NCBI GenBank assembly: GCA_029941115.1
Contig: JAPYRK010000005.1
Span: 23,081-87,080 of the forward strand
Reading direction: 5' to 3'
Length of the DNA stretch: 64,000 nt
From: Dehalococcoidia bacterium
Lineage (GTDB): Bacteria; Chloroflexota; Dehalococcoidia; UBA2979
Position 1 is the stretch's first letter, and each line of letters opens with the position of its first letter. Shown piece after piece: positions 45,397 through 54,427 of this stretch. A program made the position numbers and the translations under genes. The notes beneath the pieces were generated by a model. It did no database searches, had not been told where the DNA came from, and was given only the letters and a program-made list of their open reading frames with translations.

Positions 45397-46452
45397 ATGC
45401 TTAGAATTGCGGTTGGTCTCTATAGAGAATCTCAAGATGATTGGGAGAGCGCAGCTGCTTGGGCCCAGGAAGTAGAAAAATTAGGTATTGATTCGATATG
45501 GTCAGCTGAGACTTGGGGAATTGATGGCATAACACCCCTCGCAAGAATTGCGTCGAGCACCACGTCACTTCGGTTAGGTACAGGAATTTTGCAAATAGGT
45601 GCAAGAACTCCTGCGGCATTAGCAATGACGGCTTTAGGGATGCAGTCAATCTCAAATGATCGTTTTTTGCTTGGTTTGGGGGTGAGTGGTGTCGCTATTG
45701 TCGAGGGGTGGCATGGAGTTCCGTTTGAAAGACCCGTCACTCGGACAAAAGAGACCATTGAAATTATCAAGATGATCGCCGCGGGTGACCGATTGGAGTA
45801 TTCAGGATCTTTGTACAAATTGCCTTTGCCCGGTGGCGAGGGACGAGCAATCAAACCGTCAGGAAAATCTAGAAACGTACCCATTTGGCTTGCCTCTCTA
45901 GGTCCCCAGAATTTGCGAATTACCGGAGCGTTGGCGGATGGCTGGATTGGAACGTCATTTATGCCGGAAACAGCGAACGTTTTTTTTGATCCCATGAGTG
46001 AAGCTGCGGCCAAAGCCGGTCGAAGCCTAGATGACATAGAGAAGATGGTCCCGGTCGCGCTGGAGCTGACCGAGGATGTGGAAGGCGCAACTAAAGGCCA
46101 CGCAGAAGGCTACGCGTTTACCTTTGGCGCAATGGGCACCAAATCTAATAATTTTTACAATAATGCCTGGGCGCGACAGGGATTTGCTGACGAGGTCAAC
46201 GAAGTTCAACGATTGTGGTTAAGTGGAGAGCGAGAAACAGCAAAAAGTCGCGTACCGCTCGAAATAGCTACTCGCAGCAACTTAATTGGTACGACTGACT
46301 TAATAATGGATCGTTTGAGAGTTTATAGGGACGCAGGGCTCGATATTCTTCGGGTAGATGTTCGGACGGATGGTGGCTTTGCAGAGAAACTTTCACATCT
46401 AGGCATCTTGATGGATATGGTTAAATCGATTAACAGTGAAGAGTCAGTCTAG
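45397..46452 (+). CDS. LLM-class flavin-dependent oxidoreductase
   Basis: A second luciferase-like flavoenzyme, 351 residues, only distantly similar to the one at 42986-44029. The N-terminal WAQEVEKLGIDSIWSAETWGIDGITPLARIASSTTSLRLGTGILQIGARTPAALAMTA and SNDRFLLGLGVSGVAIVEGWHGVPF are typical of F420- or FMN-dependent members. The ATG follows a strong GGAGGAGA sequence. It is divergent from the Ldh_2 gene (189 bases between; no firm promoter seen) and overlaps the convergent M42 peptidase gene by 9 bases. Such paralogous flavoenzymes are abundant in SAR202. Confidence 0.86.
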   Translation: MLRIAVGLYRESQDDWESAAAWAQEVEKLGIDSIWSAETWGIDGITPLARIASSTTSLRLGTGILQIGARTPAALAMTALGMQSISNDRFLLGLGVSGVAIVEGWHGVPFERPVTRTKETIEIIKMIAAGDRLEYSGSLYKLPLPGGEGRAIKPSGKSRNVPIWLASLGPQNLRITGALADGWIGTSFMPETANVFFDPMSEAAAKAGRSLDDIEKMVPVALELTEDVEGATKGHAEGYAFTFGAMGTKSNNFYNNAWARQGFADEVNEVQRLWLSGERETAKSRVPLEIATRSNLIGTTDLIMDRLRVYRDAGLDILRVDVRTDGGFAEKLSHLGILMDMVKSINSEESV

Positions 46453-47589
46453 TTGTATCGGGTGATCCGCAAGTAAGGCTACGGATTTTTCCGTGTGCCG
46501 AATTTGGCCTTCGCGCTTGAGTTCAGTAGCTTCATCGTATTGATCAATGCTCGTTACAAGCGCGCTCAGTAGCTCTACCAAATATTCCGTGTCACGCAGG
46601 CTTACGGTCTCGGGCACAATTTTTTGATTGGGACCTGCGTTGTGCCAAGCTCCAAGTGAAACACAAAGAGCCCCCGTATCAAGCCCTAATCGGAAGAATG
46701 CAGTTGCTTCAGTACTGCCGGCATCCATCAGAAGCCGTTGGTATTTAAAATCTGATTTTTCTGCGAGATTCGACGCGGTATGTTCCATCCAAGTTGTGAC
46801 TTTCGGGGTAAATATAGAGCCTGCATCACCCACTCTTATGATTGGTCCATCACCTTGAATTGCTCTGCCACCTGCTCCAGAAGATGTTTCAATAGCGATA
46901 ACTATGGCTTCAGTCGGTAAAATCGAGCTGTTAGTTGCGGCGCTAGCCCCCATTAGACCAATTTCCTCAGCTCGCGTAAAAAGTCCAGTAAAACTGTAGG
47001 GGGATGATGTTTCAGAGAGTTTCTTTAGTGTTTGCAGGATACTTACCACACCAATTAAGTCGTCACATTGGCGGGCAAGTATCTTGGGGTCAGGGTCATT
47101 CGAAATTTCAAAGGCGGTAACATCCCAGAGAAGCAAATCACCAACCTCGAGTTGAACTCCAGGTTCAGACAGAACAGTTGCGCCCTGTATTCTTTGCCGA
47201 GGGGACGTGCCCTGGGTCATAATCTCTTGCACCTGCGCCTTACCTATTGCTGCAATCGAGGCGTCCTGCGAGGCAATTCGATAGACGCATAAGTATTCAG
47301 ATTTGCCGTATTCAGCTGACAATCCGCCTCGGAACTCACAGATTGCGTGATTGCCGTTTACTTCCGTTACGATGAACCCGGGATGGTCTGTGTGGGCGGT
47401 AATAAATAGCGGTCTTCGCCCAACAGATGGTGATTCATCTCCGGAATAGGTGATATAGCTGTTCCCGGCAGAATCCTGCTGAAATTTCAAATTATGTTGT
47501 ACGGCGAACTGAGCCAAGGCACTGTGAATTGCGTGTTCCTTCAGCGCAATTGCCGGTATGGTCAGAATATCTTTAAGTAGTTGTTTCAT
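46444..47589 (-). CDS. M42-like metallopeptidase
   Basis: A 381-residue cocatalytic metallopeptidase of the M42 glutamyl-aminopeptidase/endoglucanase group (tetrahedral aminopeptidases). Metal and catalytic motifs: TAHTDHPGF (His and Asp), RQCDDLIGVVSIL (bridging Asp), FTRAEEIGLMGA (Glu pair), a late IETSSGA region in place of the usual D/E ligand, and a C-terminal HNAGPNQKI His. It probably trims peptides in the cytoplasm. An insert of about 100 residues after the first motif matches the family's lid domain. Its end overlaps the LLM gene by 9 bases. Confidence 0.8.
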   Translation of the reverse strand: MKQLLKDILTIPAIALKEHAIHSALAQFAVQHNLKFQQDSAGNSYITYSGDESPSVGRRPLFITAHTDHPGFIVTEVNGNHAICEFRGGLSAEYGKSEYLCVYRIASQDASIAAIGKAQVQEIMTQGTSPRQRIQGATVLSEPGVQLEVGDLLLWDVTAFEISNDPDPKILARQCDDLIGVVSILQTLKKLSETSSPYSFTGLFTRAEEIGLMGASAATNSSILPTEAIVIAIETSSGAGGRAIQGDGPIIRVGDAGSIFTPKVTTWMEHTASNLAEKSDFKYQRLLMDAGSTEATAFFRLGLDTGALCVSLGAWHNAGPNQKIVPETVSLRDTEYLVELLSALVTSIDQYDEATELKREGQIRHTEKSVALLADHPIQLD

Positions 47590-47627
47590 TGTTATCGATC
47601 CCAGTATGACTGCATAGAGATTAATTC

Positions 47628-47639
47628 TAGGCTAGCCTA
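47628..47639. repeat. 12-base perfect palindrome in a divergent intergenic region
   Basis: TAGGCTAGCCTA, fully self-complementary, lies 38 bases before the M42 peptidase start and 73 bases before the methyltransferase start, in the 123-base gap between these divergent genes. This is a typical place for an operator, but a single palindrome of this length is weak evidence. Confidence 0.35.
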
Positions 47640-47712
47640 TCTATTACATGGCTTTTGGTAAGAAGTCTCTGCGTTTTCAATGTATCCAGTTGTGTAATAG
47701 GGAAGAGATTTC

Positions 47713-49074
47713 ATGGTTAAAGTTTCAATATCTGGCGATGAGACTGAGAGGGCTAACTTGCACAATTGGCCCACCTCCAGCAGACCAGCCCCAGTTTCAC
47801 GTAAGGTGCGACGTAAGCGTCGAAGAGTCAATTCATACCCTCTAACTCCGATCACGCTCGAGCTTACAGGATTCGAATCGGGTGGTCGAGCTGTTGGTCG
47901 AGCAGAAGATGGGCGAGTTGTTTTTGTTGAATTCGGCATACCTGGTGAACGAGTAGTTGCCGAAATTACTGACGAGTACCCGAATTATATAGAGGCCACA
48001 GCAGTGATGGTTATAGATCCTTCTTCTGACCGTATAACTGCACGTTGTGAGTACTTTGGCCGGTGTGGTGGTTGTCAGCTACAACATATTCAATACGACC
48101 GACAATTGGAGCTAAAAACTGAAGTTGTTCGGGAAGCGCTCCGTCGGGTGGCCCACTTGGAGCAATCTGTGATTGATGACTGCGTAAGAGACATGTGGGG
48201 TATGGATGATCCGTGGGAATATAGAAATCACATGCGATTTACGGTGAGAAGGAGCGGTGACGTAGGGCAGATGCAGAGAGGTACGCATCGATTTTTTCGA
48301 ATAGATGAATGTAAGATCGCCCTCCCTGATGTAAATGAGATTCTGGCACTGTCACAAGAGCGTACAAAAAACACTCATCAGCTTGCTGTTCGGATTGGTC
48401 AAGCTACTGGTGATCGTTTAATTCAGCCGGAACTTCAGTGGAGACCTGGCAGAAGGAGTGGGCGCCCTAATAGTGGTCAGGATTACTACAACGAAGTGCT
48501 AACAGTACCGGTTTCGGAATCAATAGATACCAGCGGCAAAATTGAAGGGAAATACAGAGTTTCTGGACCTGCTTTTTTTCAAGTAAATACCTTGCAAGCT
48601 GAACGCTTAGCTGGCTTGGTGATAGAACGCACACTCGAAATTGCTCCAAGAATAGTGATAGACGCTTATTCTGGGGTAGGCACTTTTTCGGTATTGCTTG
48701 CCCCACTAGTCGACGAAATGATCGCGATCGAAGAGTCCAAAGGAGCAAACTCAGATGCACGGTTTAATCTACAAGCTAATCAGAACGTTAAGCGCGTGAC
48801 CGCAAAAGTTGAGGACGCGCTAGAAGAACTCGAAACAGCACCCGATGCAATTATCATTGATCCACCTCGTGCGGGGATTTTACCAAGTGTGACTGATGCA
48901 ATTATTCAGTCGAGAGTCTCTAGAGTTATGTATGTGTCCTGTGATCCACAAACACTGGCAAGAGATTTGAAAATTTTTACGGATGCAGGATTCCGTATAA
49001 ATGAGATCCAACCTATTGATATGTTTCCGCAAACCCAACATATAGAGTGCGTAACCACACTTACTAGAGGCTAG
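47713..49074 (+). CDS. 23S rRNA (uracil-5-)-methyltransferase, RlmD/RumA family
   Basis: SAM-dependent m5U methyltransferase of 453 residues. After a basic N-terminal extension (about 40 residues, with RKVRRKRRR) comes a TRAM domain (residues 45-100). The [4Fe-4S] ligands are C112, C118, C121 and C200, as in RumA. The methyltransferase core shows DAYSGVGTFSVLLA, IIDPPRAGI, the catalytic Cys in YVSCDPQTLARDL, and the final PQTQHIECV. The Fe-S site argues against TrmA. The exact uridine (RlmC, RlmD or RlmCD) is not decidable. The stop is two bases before maf. Confidence 0.9.
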   Translation: MVKVSISGDETERANLHNWPTSSRPAPVSRKVRRKRRRVNSYPLTPITLELTGFESGGRAVGRAEDGRVVFVEFGIPGERVVAEITDEYPNYIEATAVMVIDPSSDRITARCEYFGRCGGCQLQHIQYDRQLELKTEVVREALRRVAHLEQSVIDDCVRDMWGMDDPWEYRNHMRFTVRRSGDVGQMQRGTHRFFRIDECKIALPDVNEILALSQERTKNTHQLAVRIGQATGDRLIQPELQWRPGRRSGRPNSGQDYYNEVLTVPVSESIDTSGKIEGKYRVSGPAFFQVNTLQAERLAGLVIERTLEIAPRIVIDAYSGVGTFSVLLAPLVDEMIAIEESKGANSDARFNLQANQNVKRVTAKVEDALEELETAPDAIIIDPPRAGILPSVTDAIIQSRVSRVMYVSCDPQTLARDLKIFTDAGFRINEIQPIDMFPQTQHIECVTTLTRG

Positions 49075-49076
49075 AG

Positions 49077-49763
49077 ATGAGTCAGGTAATTTTGGCATCA
49101 TCGTCACCCCGACGAAGAGAATTATTGAGTACGATTATTGCAGAATTTGCGAGTTTCTCACCCGATATAGATGAGAGTACGGATGACATAATTTCTCCAT
49201 ACGAGGTGTCAGGATTACTGGCTGTCAGGAAAGCACGTACCGCGGTGGCGGCTCAGATTCCATTTGATTATTTGATTGCTTCAGACACGGTTGTGATTTC
49301 TGAAGGAGAAATTTTGGGCAAACCGCACGACAGACTTCACGCCCAAGAAATGCTGATGCAATTGAGAGATAAGACCCATGAAGTCAGTACTTCGGTGGCG
49401 GTCATTTCAGTCGAATCGGGAACTACTAAATTAGTAATAAGTCTCGTAAATAATCTTTCAAGAGTTACGATGCGACCTTATTCTGTTACAGAGATATCTA
49501 GTTTTTTAGATCGTGGCGAAGCTGACGACAAAGCCGGTGCCTACGCAATTCAAGACTTGGAGTTCCATCCCGTAAGTGAATGCGAGGGATGTATATGTGC
49601 GGTGATGGGATTGCCCGTTCAAGATGTAGTTTCGCAACTTACCTTGGCGGATTTGGATCGAGCATCTATTTTGACACCTGATAGGATTTACGATCGCTGT
49701 AAAAATTGCTTGCGAGGCGACTTCACGATAGAGCCCAGTAATTTGGATGAGATCTCTGGATGA
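49077..49763 (+). CDS. maf: Maf family nucleoside triphosphate pyrophosphatase
   Basis: Hydrolyses non-canonical or canonical nucleoside triphosphates (dTTP/UTP type in YhdE-like members) and is linked to septum inhibition. It has 228 residues, about 30 longer than usual because of a C-terminal tail with CKNC-like Cys pairs (RCKNCLRGDF). Family motifs: LASSSPRRRELL at the start, IASDTVV, LGKPHD and EADDKAGAYAIQD. The ATG is two bases from the stop of the methyltransferase gene, so the two are translated together. Confidence 0.9.
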   Translation: MSQVILASSSPRRRELLSTIIAEFASFSPDIDESTDDIISPYEVSGLLAVRKARTAVAAQIPFDYLIASDTVVISEGEILGKPHDRLHAQEMLMQLRDKTHEVSTSVAVISVESGTTKLVISLVNNLSRVTMRPYSVTEISSFLDRGEADDKAGAYAIQDLEFHPVSECEGCICAVMGLPVQDVVSQLTLADLDRASILTPDRIYDRCKNCLRGDFTIEPSNLDEISG

Positions 49764-49808
49764 GCTCCTGGTGACTGCTATTTAGAGAATTCATTGTCTT
49801 ATGAAATT

Positions 49809-49830
49809 CTTAACCTCTTAAGCGATTTTT
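49809..49830 (+). terminator. Weak candidate terminator after maf
   Basis: A stem CTTAA / TTAAG with the loop CCTC, then CGA and five T. The stem is short and AT-rich, so it may not be functional. It lies 45 bases after maf in a 232-base gap. Confidence 0.3.
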
Positions 49831-49902
49831 ACTTCATGATGGGGACAGTACAAAAATTTGCAACGTAAGCACGAAAACAGATTTGATACTGTATTTTGAA
49901 GC

Positions 49903-49929
49903 ACTAAACTTTGATCAAAGCATTTTAGT
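49903..49929. repeat. Nested inverted repeat upstream of an ABC transporter operon
   Basis: A 12-base perfect palindrome CTTTGATCAAAG (49909-49920) is enclosed by ACTAAA (49903-49908) and TTTAGT (49924-49929). It lies 67 bases before the ABC ATPase start and could be an operator of that operon. The rest of the gap 49764-49995 shows only a weak terminator-like hairpin. Confidence 0.4.
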
Positions 49930-49995
49930 TCTGGTCTGAAAATTGTGTTTAGGTTGAATAAGTGGAACCAAGATTCCGAACGGAGCTTAGACGCG

Positions 49996-50700
49996 ATGAC
50001 TTCTAATAACGTACCGATAATTGAAGTGCAAAATTTAGTCAAGACGTACGACACAGGCGTGGTGAGTGTCAAGGCTCTGCGCAATGTATCCGTGTCGGTA
50101 GAGCGTGGTGAGATGGTATCAGTAATGGGCCCCTCTGGATGTGGAAAAACCACGCTGCTAAATTGCCTGTCAGGTATAGATGACCTCACTGATGGCAGTA
50201 TCTGGATTGAGGGCACTGATATTAATTCGCTTAGCGATGATGATAAAACCATATATCGGGCTCAGCGAATGGGATTTATTTTCCAGTTTTATAATTTGCT
50301 CCCAGTGTTGTCTGCTCAAGAGAACGTAGAGCTACCTCTTTTGGTATCTGGTGAGTCTCCAAAGGATTCTCGTGAAAGAGCTATGGACGCGTTGGATAGG
50401 GTTGGTTTATTGGATTGGTCTAGCCATAGGCCATCAGAACTATCAGGTGGGCAGCGCCAACGAGTGACAATTGCCCGTGCCCTGGTCAACAATCCAGCGA
50501 TTGTTTGGGCGGATGAGCCAACCGGTGATCTGGATTCAAAGACGGCGTCCGACATTATGGACCTTATGCAGGAATTGAACAGAGAACAGCAGCAGACATT
50601 CGTGATTGTCACTCACGATCGGTCAGTGGCAGTCCGCTGTAACCGGACAATACATATGAATGATGGTGAGATAGAACGGGAAGAAATTCATAGCAGTTGA
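49996..50700 (+). CDS. ABC transporter ATP-binding protein (LolD/MacB-like)
   Basis: ATPase subunit of a type VII (MacB/LolCDE/FtsEX-like) ABC system. It has 234 residues with Walker [14 protein letters not shown]-loop [22 protein letters not shown], signature [15 protein letters not shown], Walker [14 protein letters not shown] and the switch His in VTHD. The Q-loop text is typical of the MacB/LolD group. The ATG at 49996 follows GGAG; a GTG at 49945 gives a non-conserved extension. The partner permease gene begins 41 bases after its stop. This class often works by mechanotransmission rather than classical transport. Confidence 0.92.
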   Translation: MTSNNVPIIEVQNLVKTYDTGVVSVKALRNVSVSVERGEMVSVMGPSGCGKTTLLNCLSGIDDLTDGSIWIEGTDINSLSDDDKTIYRAQRMGFIFQFYNLLPVLSAQENVELPLLVSGESPKDSRERAMDALDRVGLLDWSSHRPSELSGGQRQRVTIARALVNNPAIVWADEPTGDLDSKTASDIMDLMQELNREQQQTFVIVTHDRSVAVRCNRTIHMNDGEIEREEIHSS

Positions 50701-50741
50701 CTACAGCTTAGCTAGGCCGATCAATTGCACTGGAGCCCTTT

Positions 50742-53700
50742 ATGGAATCAATTTTCGGAATTTCTCTCGACACATACTTGATAGCGGTAGGCACCATGGC
50801 CGTGCTAATTGTGTTGATTCTTTTATACATTGCCATACGAAATCCTTTGCTCGTGAGACTCGGCGCACGAAACTTTACGAGGAGAAAATCACAAACGGTA
50901 TTGATTTTGATCGGTTTAATGTTGTCGACACTGATAATTAGTGCGGCGCTGGTAACCGGTGACACAGTAGGCCAGTCCATCACTAACCGAATATATACCT
51001 CGCTGGGAAGCATTGATATTATTGTGGGTCCTGACGAAGAAAAGATTGAAGGTATACGCTCAATTAAAGCGTCTGATCTCTCTATTATACGTGAGGAGCT
51101 TCGAGAGGACCTGAGGGTTGACGGCGTAGCGGCCGTGCTACAGGTAGATGTGCCGGCAGCAAATCAACAGGCACGATTGTCCGATCCAAGAGCCTATTTG
51201 ATAGGTGTGATACCAGACGAAATTAGAAAATTTAAACAACTAGAGCTTTCTGATGGTGAGGTGCTTGACCCTGGGATACTTAATTCAGGTGGAGTTGTGG
51301 TGTCTGAAAGGTTGGCTGAATCTATCAATTTGAGTGCGGGCGATGCGGTGACATTATTTGTTGAGAACACTCCACATCAGTTTTTAGTGGCAGCAATTGT
51401 TAGAGACAACGGGCTCACAGCAAAGGACCAAGCGGGACCAGAGTCCAAGCCCGGTGGCGGAGTAATGATGTTGCTCGAGGATGCCCTCACTTTGTCGGGT
51501 TGGGAAGGACCGAACATATTGGTTATCTCAACATCGGGAGGTGTTCGTAATGATTTGGAGATTGTCGACACTATTAGTGGAGAGGTTGAGGCACTGATTG
51601 AATCATCTAATCTCTCCGTTGAGGTGATTGAGAACAAGAAAGATTTGGTTGCTATTGGCTCACTTGTAGGATCTGTGTTTGTATCCTTCTTTATTATTTT
51701 TGGACTTTTCTCGATTGCGGCGGGGTTGATGCTCATTTTCCTGACATTCGTGATGCTTGCCGCCGAGAGGCGATCAGAGATGGGTATGGCTCGAGCCGTC
51801 GGTATGAAACGCCTACATCTGACGCAAGCTTTTATCGCTGAAGGAATGCTGTACAACGTTGGTTCTGCACTGGTGGGGGCAGCTCTCGGTGTTTTGGTAG
51901 CATGGCTGATGATTACATTGCTTGGATTTATTTTTGCAAGTTTTGGGACAGAAATCACACTAAATGTGAATCCCAGAGCACTCGCCCTTGCTTATCTAGT
52001 CGGCATTGTCTTGACTTTTGTGACTGTTGCATTTTCCTCTTGGCGCGCGGCGAATTTGAATATAGTTCGATCTATTCGTGATATTCCGGAGCCCGATCTA
52101 TTGCAACGTGATCTCGGAGGTTTCCGGGAGCTCTTGAGAAGTACGTGGTCTGTAGCGTGCAGAGTAATTTGGTTAGTCATTGGTTTCGCGTTAACAATCT
52201 CCCTTGTGGGTTTTGTTATATCCGCTGTGCAGCTTTTTTCGATTTTTGGCGGTCAAATTGGCGCTGCAATTGGCGTCACTCTTGGTCTTTCAGGCGTAAT
52301 TCTTATTGTTTATTTCGTCCGGAAATTGTTCGATTATGCACACGGAAAAATTTCACTTGTGCGACTCATATCCAGACCAATCGATAAATTGAATGCTTGG
52401 TCTAATACGCATCGATCTGGTGCTGGGTGGGCAGTTTGGATGATTATTTTGGGATCGCTTGGCGTCTATTTAGGTGGTTGGGGTGCTAATGCAGTGGTTC
52501 CCTCGTGGATAGGACCACAGCTGTGGTCCTATACGACAGGAACCACTTTGATAATATTTTCACTGGGTATTCTCGCTGTATATTTTGGAGCACCGCCGCG
52601 ACTTTCTTTTACCTCGGTTGGTTTGATTGCTGTGTGGCTGTGGTTACTCCCGCTTCCTTTTACTATTTTTCCGGGTTTTCCGGAGACCGCTAACGGCTGG
52701 GATGATCCGATACAGGGAATTTTTTCATTATTTGGTCTTGGTCATGAACCAATCGAGGGTAATTTCGAAATGTTTTTTGTTTCGGGGGTTGCGGTAACGG
52801 CGGCGTCAATTTTTGTCGTGGTGTATAACGCTACCCTTTTACTAGCACCTCTCAATCTCGTAAGAAATGTGTTCAAAGGAGTCATGCCAGCCGTTCGAAT
52901 CGCCATAGCTTATCCATTGGCTAGCCGTTTCCGAACGGCTATGACGCTCGCAATGTTTACGTTGGTGGTGTTTGGCTTAGTGGTCCTGTCAATTTTGAAT
53001 CATAATTTCAGTCAAGTGTTTGCAGGCGAGGAAGCTCAGGCAGGATTTGATATTGCGATTGAAGGAAATTCGTCGAATCGAATCAAAGGTATTGATTTAG
53101 CTTTAACGAACTCTGAGTTCATGGACAAAAAACTATTGGGAGAGGGTATTACAAGCATATCGTCCTTACGATCAGCCACAGGTTTTTTGACTGGCATCGA
53201 TGGAACAGACACGCGTGATGGCTTGTACAGTGTTCAGGGTATGGACCAGAGTTTTATCTCCACGAACGAGCTTAAGTTGCTGACTCGGGCAAAAGGTTAT
53301 GACTCCGATGAAGCTGTATTTGCGGCGCTAGCTGCCTCGAGTCGCTATGCGATTATCGACGAATCTCGGCTTAAGGATGGATCAAACGTATTTGGCGAAC
53401 CCCTAAGTGAAAATTCTTTCAGGATCGAACGCACACTGGCGGATATTGATTCTTCTGGATGGGAGCCAGTCGCGGTAGCAGTTATGGATCCATTCACCGG
53501 ACTCGAGCAAGAATTTGAGATTATTGGCTTTATATCCAGCACTTCTACACAGATTAGGCGTGAGTGGAGTGCATTATTTGTCTCAGAACAATCAGTAGAC
53601 GATGTGTTCAGCGGAGGATATAAGGACATGTTTTACGTGGTAGCCACAGAGAATACTGATGTCATAGAGCTAGCGAATGCTATAGAGAGTGGACTTCTGG

Positions 53701-54173
53701 AACAAGGAGTGCAGGCAGTGTCCATACGAAAAGAAGTGGATGAGTCAGCAAGTCAGAACGCCGCCTTTTCAGCCTTATTCGAAGGTTTTACTGCGCTCGG
53801 ATTAATAGTGGGAATAGCAGCACTCGGGGTTATTTCTTTCCGTACCGTGGCCGAACGGAGGCAGCAGATAGGTATGCTTCGCGCGATTGGCTTCAGGTCT
53901 CGTTTAATTGGCTTGTCATTTTTTCTTGAGTCTTCATTCATCGCTATAACGGGTATTTTGTTGGGCCTAGGTCTTGGGTACGCGATTTCGTATAATATTT
54001 TAACTTCGCCCGAATTTGCAGCAGCAGGTTTAGAGAGTAATTTCGATGTTCCGTGGCTACGGATATTGGTGTTCATTGGGGCAGCTTATTTGGCCAGTTC
54101 GCTTATGACACTGATACCTGCCCGTGCCGCATCAAAAGTCCCTGTAGCTGAAGCTTTGCGCTACAGCGGGTAG
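50742..54173 (+). CDS. Large FtsX-domain ABC permease, 1143 residues
   Basis: Membrane partner of the preceding ATPase. The N-terminal helix and the ARNFTRRKSQTVLILIGLMLSTLIISAAL segment start a MacB-type permease with a long extracytoplasmic domain, then an FtsX domain (about 310-450) with AAERRSEMGMARAVGMKRLHL. Residues about 475-720 hold six or so extra hydrophobic helices, unlike the usual four-helix MacB. A second extracytoplasmic domain and a second FtsX domain follow (AERRQQIGMLRAIGFRSRLIGL near 1040). Two MacB-like halves are thus joined in one chain. It could export lipids, lipoproteins or peptides, or regulate cell-wall enzymes. Confidence 0.88.
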   Translation: MESIFGISLDTYLIAVGTMAVLIVLILLYIAIRNPLLVRLGARNFTRRKSQTVLILIGLMLSTLIISAALVTGDTVGQSITNRIYTSLGSIDIIVGPDEEKIEGIRSIKASDLSIIREELREDLRVDGVAAVLQVDVPAANQQARLSDPRAYLIGVIPDEIRKFKQLELSDGEVLDPGILNSGGVVVSERLAESINLSAGDAVTLFVENTPHQFLVAAIVRDNGLTAKDQAGPESKPGGGVMMLLEDALTLSGWEGPNILVISTSGGVRNDLEIVDTISGEVEALIESSNLSVEVIENKKDLVAIGSLVGSVFVSFFIIFGLFSIAAGLMLIFLTFVMLAAERRSEMGMARAVGMKRLHLTQAFIAEGMLYNVGSALVGAALGVLVAWLMITLLGFIFASFGTEITLNVNPRALALAYLVGIVLTFVTVAFSSWRAANLNIVRSIRDIPEPDLLQRDLGGFRELLRSTWSVACRVIWLVIGFALTISLVGFVISAVQLFSIFGGQIGAAIGVTLGLSGVILIVYFVRKLFDYAHGKISLVRLISRPIDKLNAWSNTHRSGAGWAVWMIILGSLGVYLGGWGANAVVPSWIGPQLWSYTTGTTLIIFSLGILAVYFGAPPRLSFTSVGLIAVWLWLLPLPFTIFPGFPETANGWDDPIQGIFSLFGLGHEPIEGNFEMFFVSGVAVTAASIFVVVYNATLLLAPLNLVRNVFKGVMPAVRIAIAYPLASRFRTAMTLAMFTLVVFGLVVLSILNHNFSQVFAGEEAQAGFDIAIEGNSSNRIKGIDLALTNSEFMDKKLLGEGITSISSLRSATGFLTGIDGTDTRDGLYSVQGMDQSFISTNELKLLTRAKGYDSDEAVFAALAASSRYAIIDESRLKDGSNVFGEPLSENSFRIERTLADIDSSGWEPVAVAVMDPFTGLEQEFEIIGFISSTSTQIRREWSALFVSEQSVDDVFSGGYKDMFYVVATENTDVIELANAIESGLLEQGVQAVSIRKEVDESASQNAAFSALFEGFTALGLIVGIAALGVISFRTVAERRQQIGMLRAIGFRSRLIGLSFFLESSFIAITGILLGLGLGYAISYNILTSPEFAAAGLESNFDVPWLRILVFIGAAYLASSLMTLIPARAASKVPVAEALRYSG

Positions 54174-54190
54174 CGGAATGGACCAAGCTA

Positions 54191-54220
54191 TTGTTGATTA
54201 TGGGCCACTAAGGGTATAAT
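54191..54220 (+). promoter_or_regulatory. Candidate promoter of gltBD
   Basis: TTGTTG (54191-54196), 18 bases, then a perfect TATAAT (54215-54220). Transcription would begin near 54227, giving a leader of about 200 bases before gltB. It is the only consensus -10 in the gap 54174-54427. Confidence 0.42.
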
Positions 54221-54286
54221 CACTGTCCGTTCCAGCTAAGTAGAGTTTTGAGAGTTGGCTCGGTGAAGTGTAAATATATTTCTTAG

Positions 54287-54346
54287 AAGCCTTCCCATGG
54301 AAGGCTTTGGGATGTCGAAAAGACACTGAATTACAGCAGGATCTGC
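54287..54346 (+). promoter_or_regulatory. Structured leader of gltB: three hairpins in series
   Basis: Within the gltB leader there are three inverted repeats in a row: AAGCCTTCC-CAT-GGAAGGCTT at 54287-54307 (9-bp perfect stem, 3-base loop), GTC-GAAAA-GAC at 54314-54324, and GCAG-GAT-CTGC at 54336-54346. No T run follows, so they are not simple terminators. Because glutamate synthase genes are often controlled by nitrogen status, a regulatory RNA or operator is possible. I could not match it to the glnA-type glutamine riboswitch. Confidence 0.4.
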
Positions 54347-54427
54347 CCGACGTGGCTTGGCTTGGGGTAATCATTTACTTTTCAATAAGTAGAACGTTTT
54401 TGTGGTAGTTGGTGCGAGGGCCATGTA

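Noticed and set aside
45432..46037. A 201-codon minus-strand frame opposite the LLM gene
   Set aside because: The plus-strand frame has a strong ribosome-binding site and family motifs; this one is Ser/Pro-rich without any.
54297..54329. Ten-residue leader peptide in front of gltB
   Set aside because: No ribosome-binding site, and the start codon lies inside a stable hairpin; not listed as a gene.
54221..54427. glnA-type glutamine riboswitch in the gltB leader
   Set aside because: A CGTTC sequence is present, but the conserved GGAAGTAGG- and GAAGGAACGC-like parts remembered for that motif are not found in the right order.
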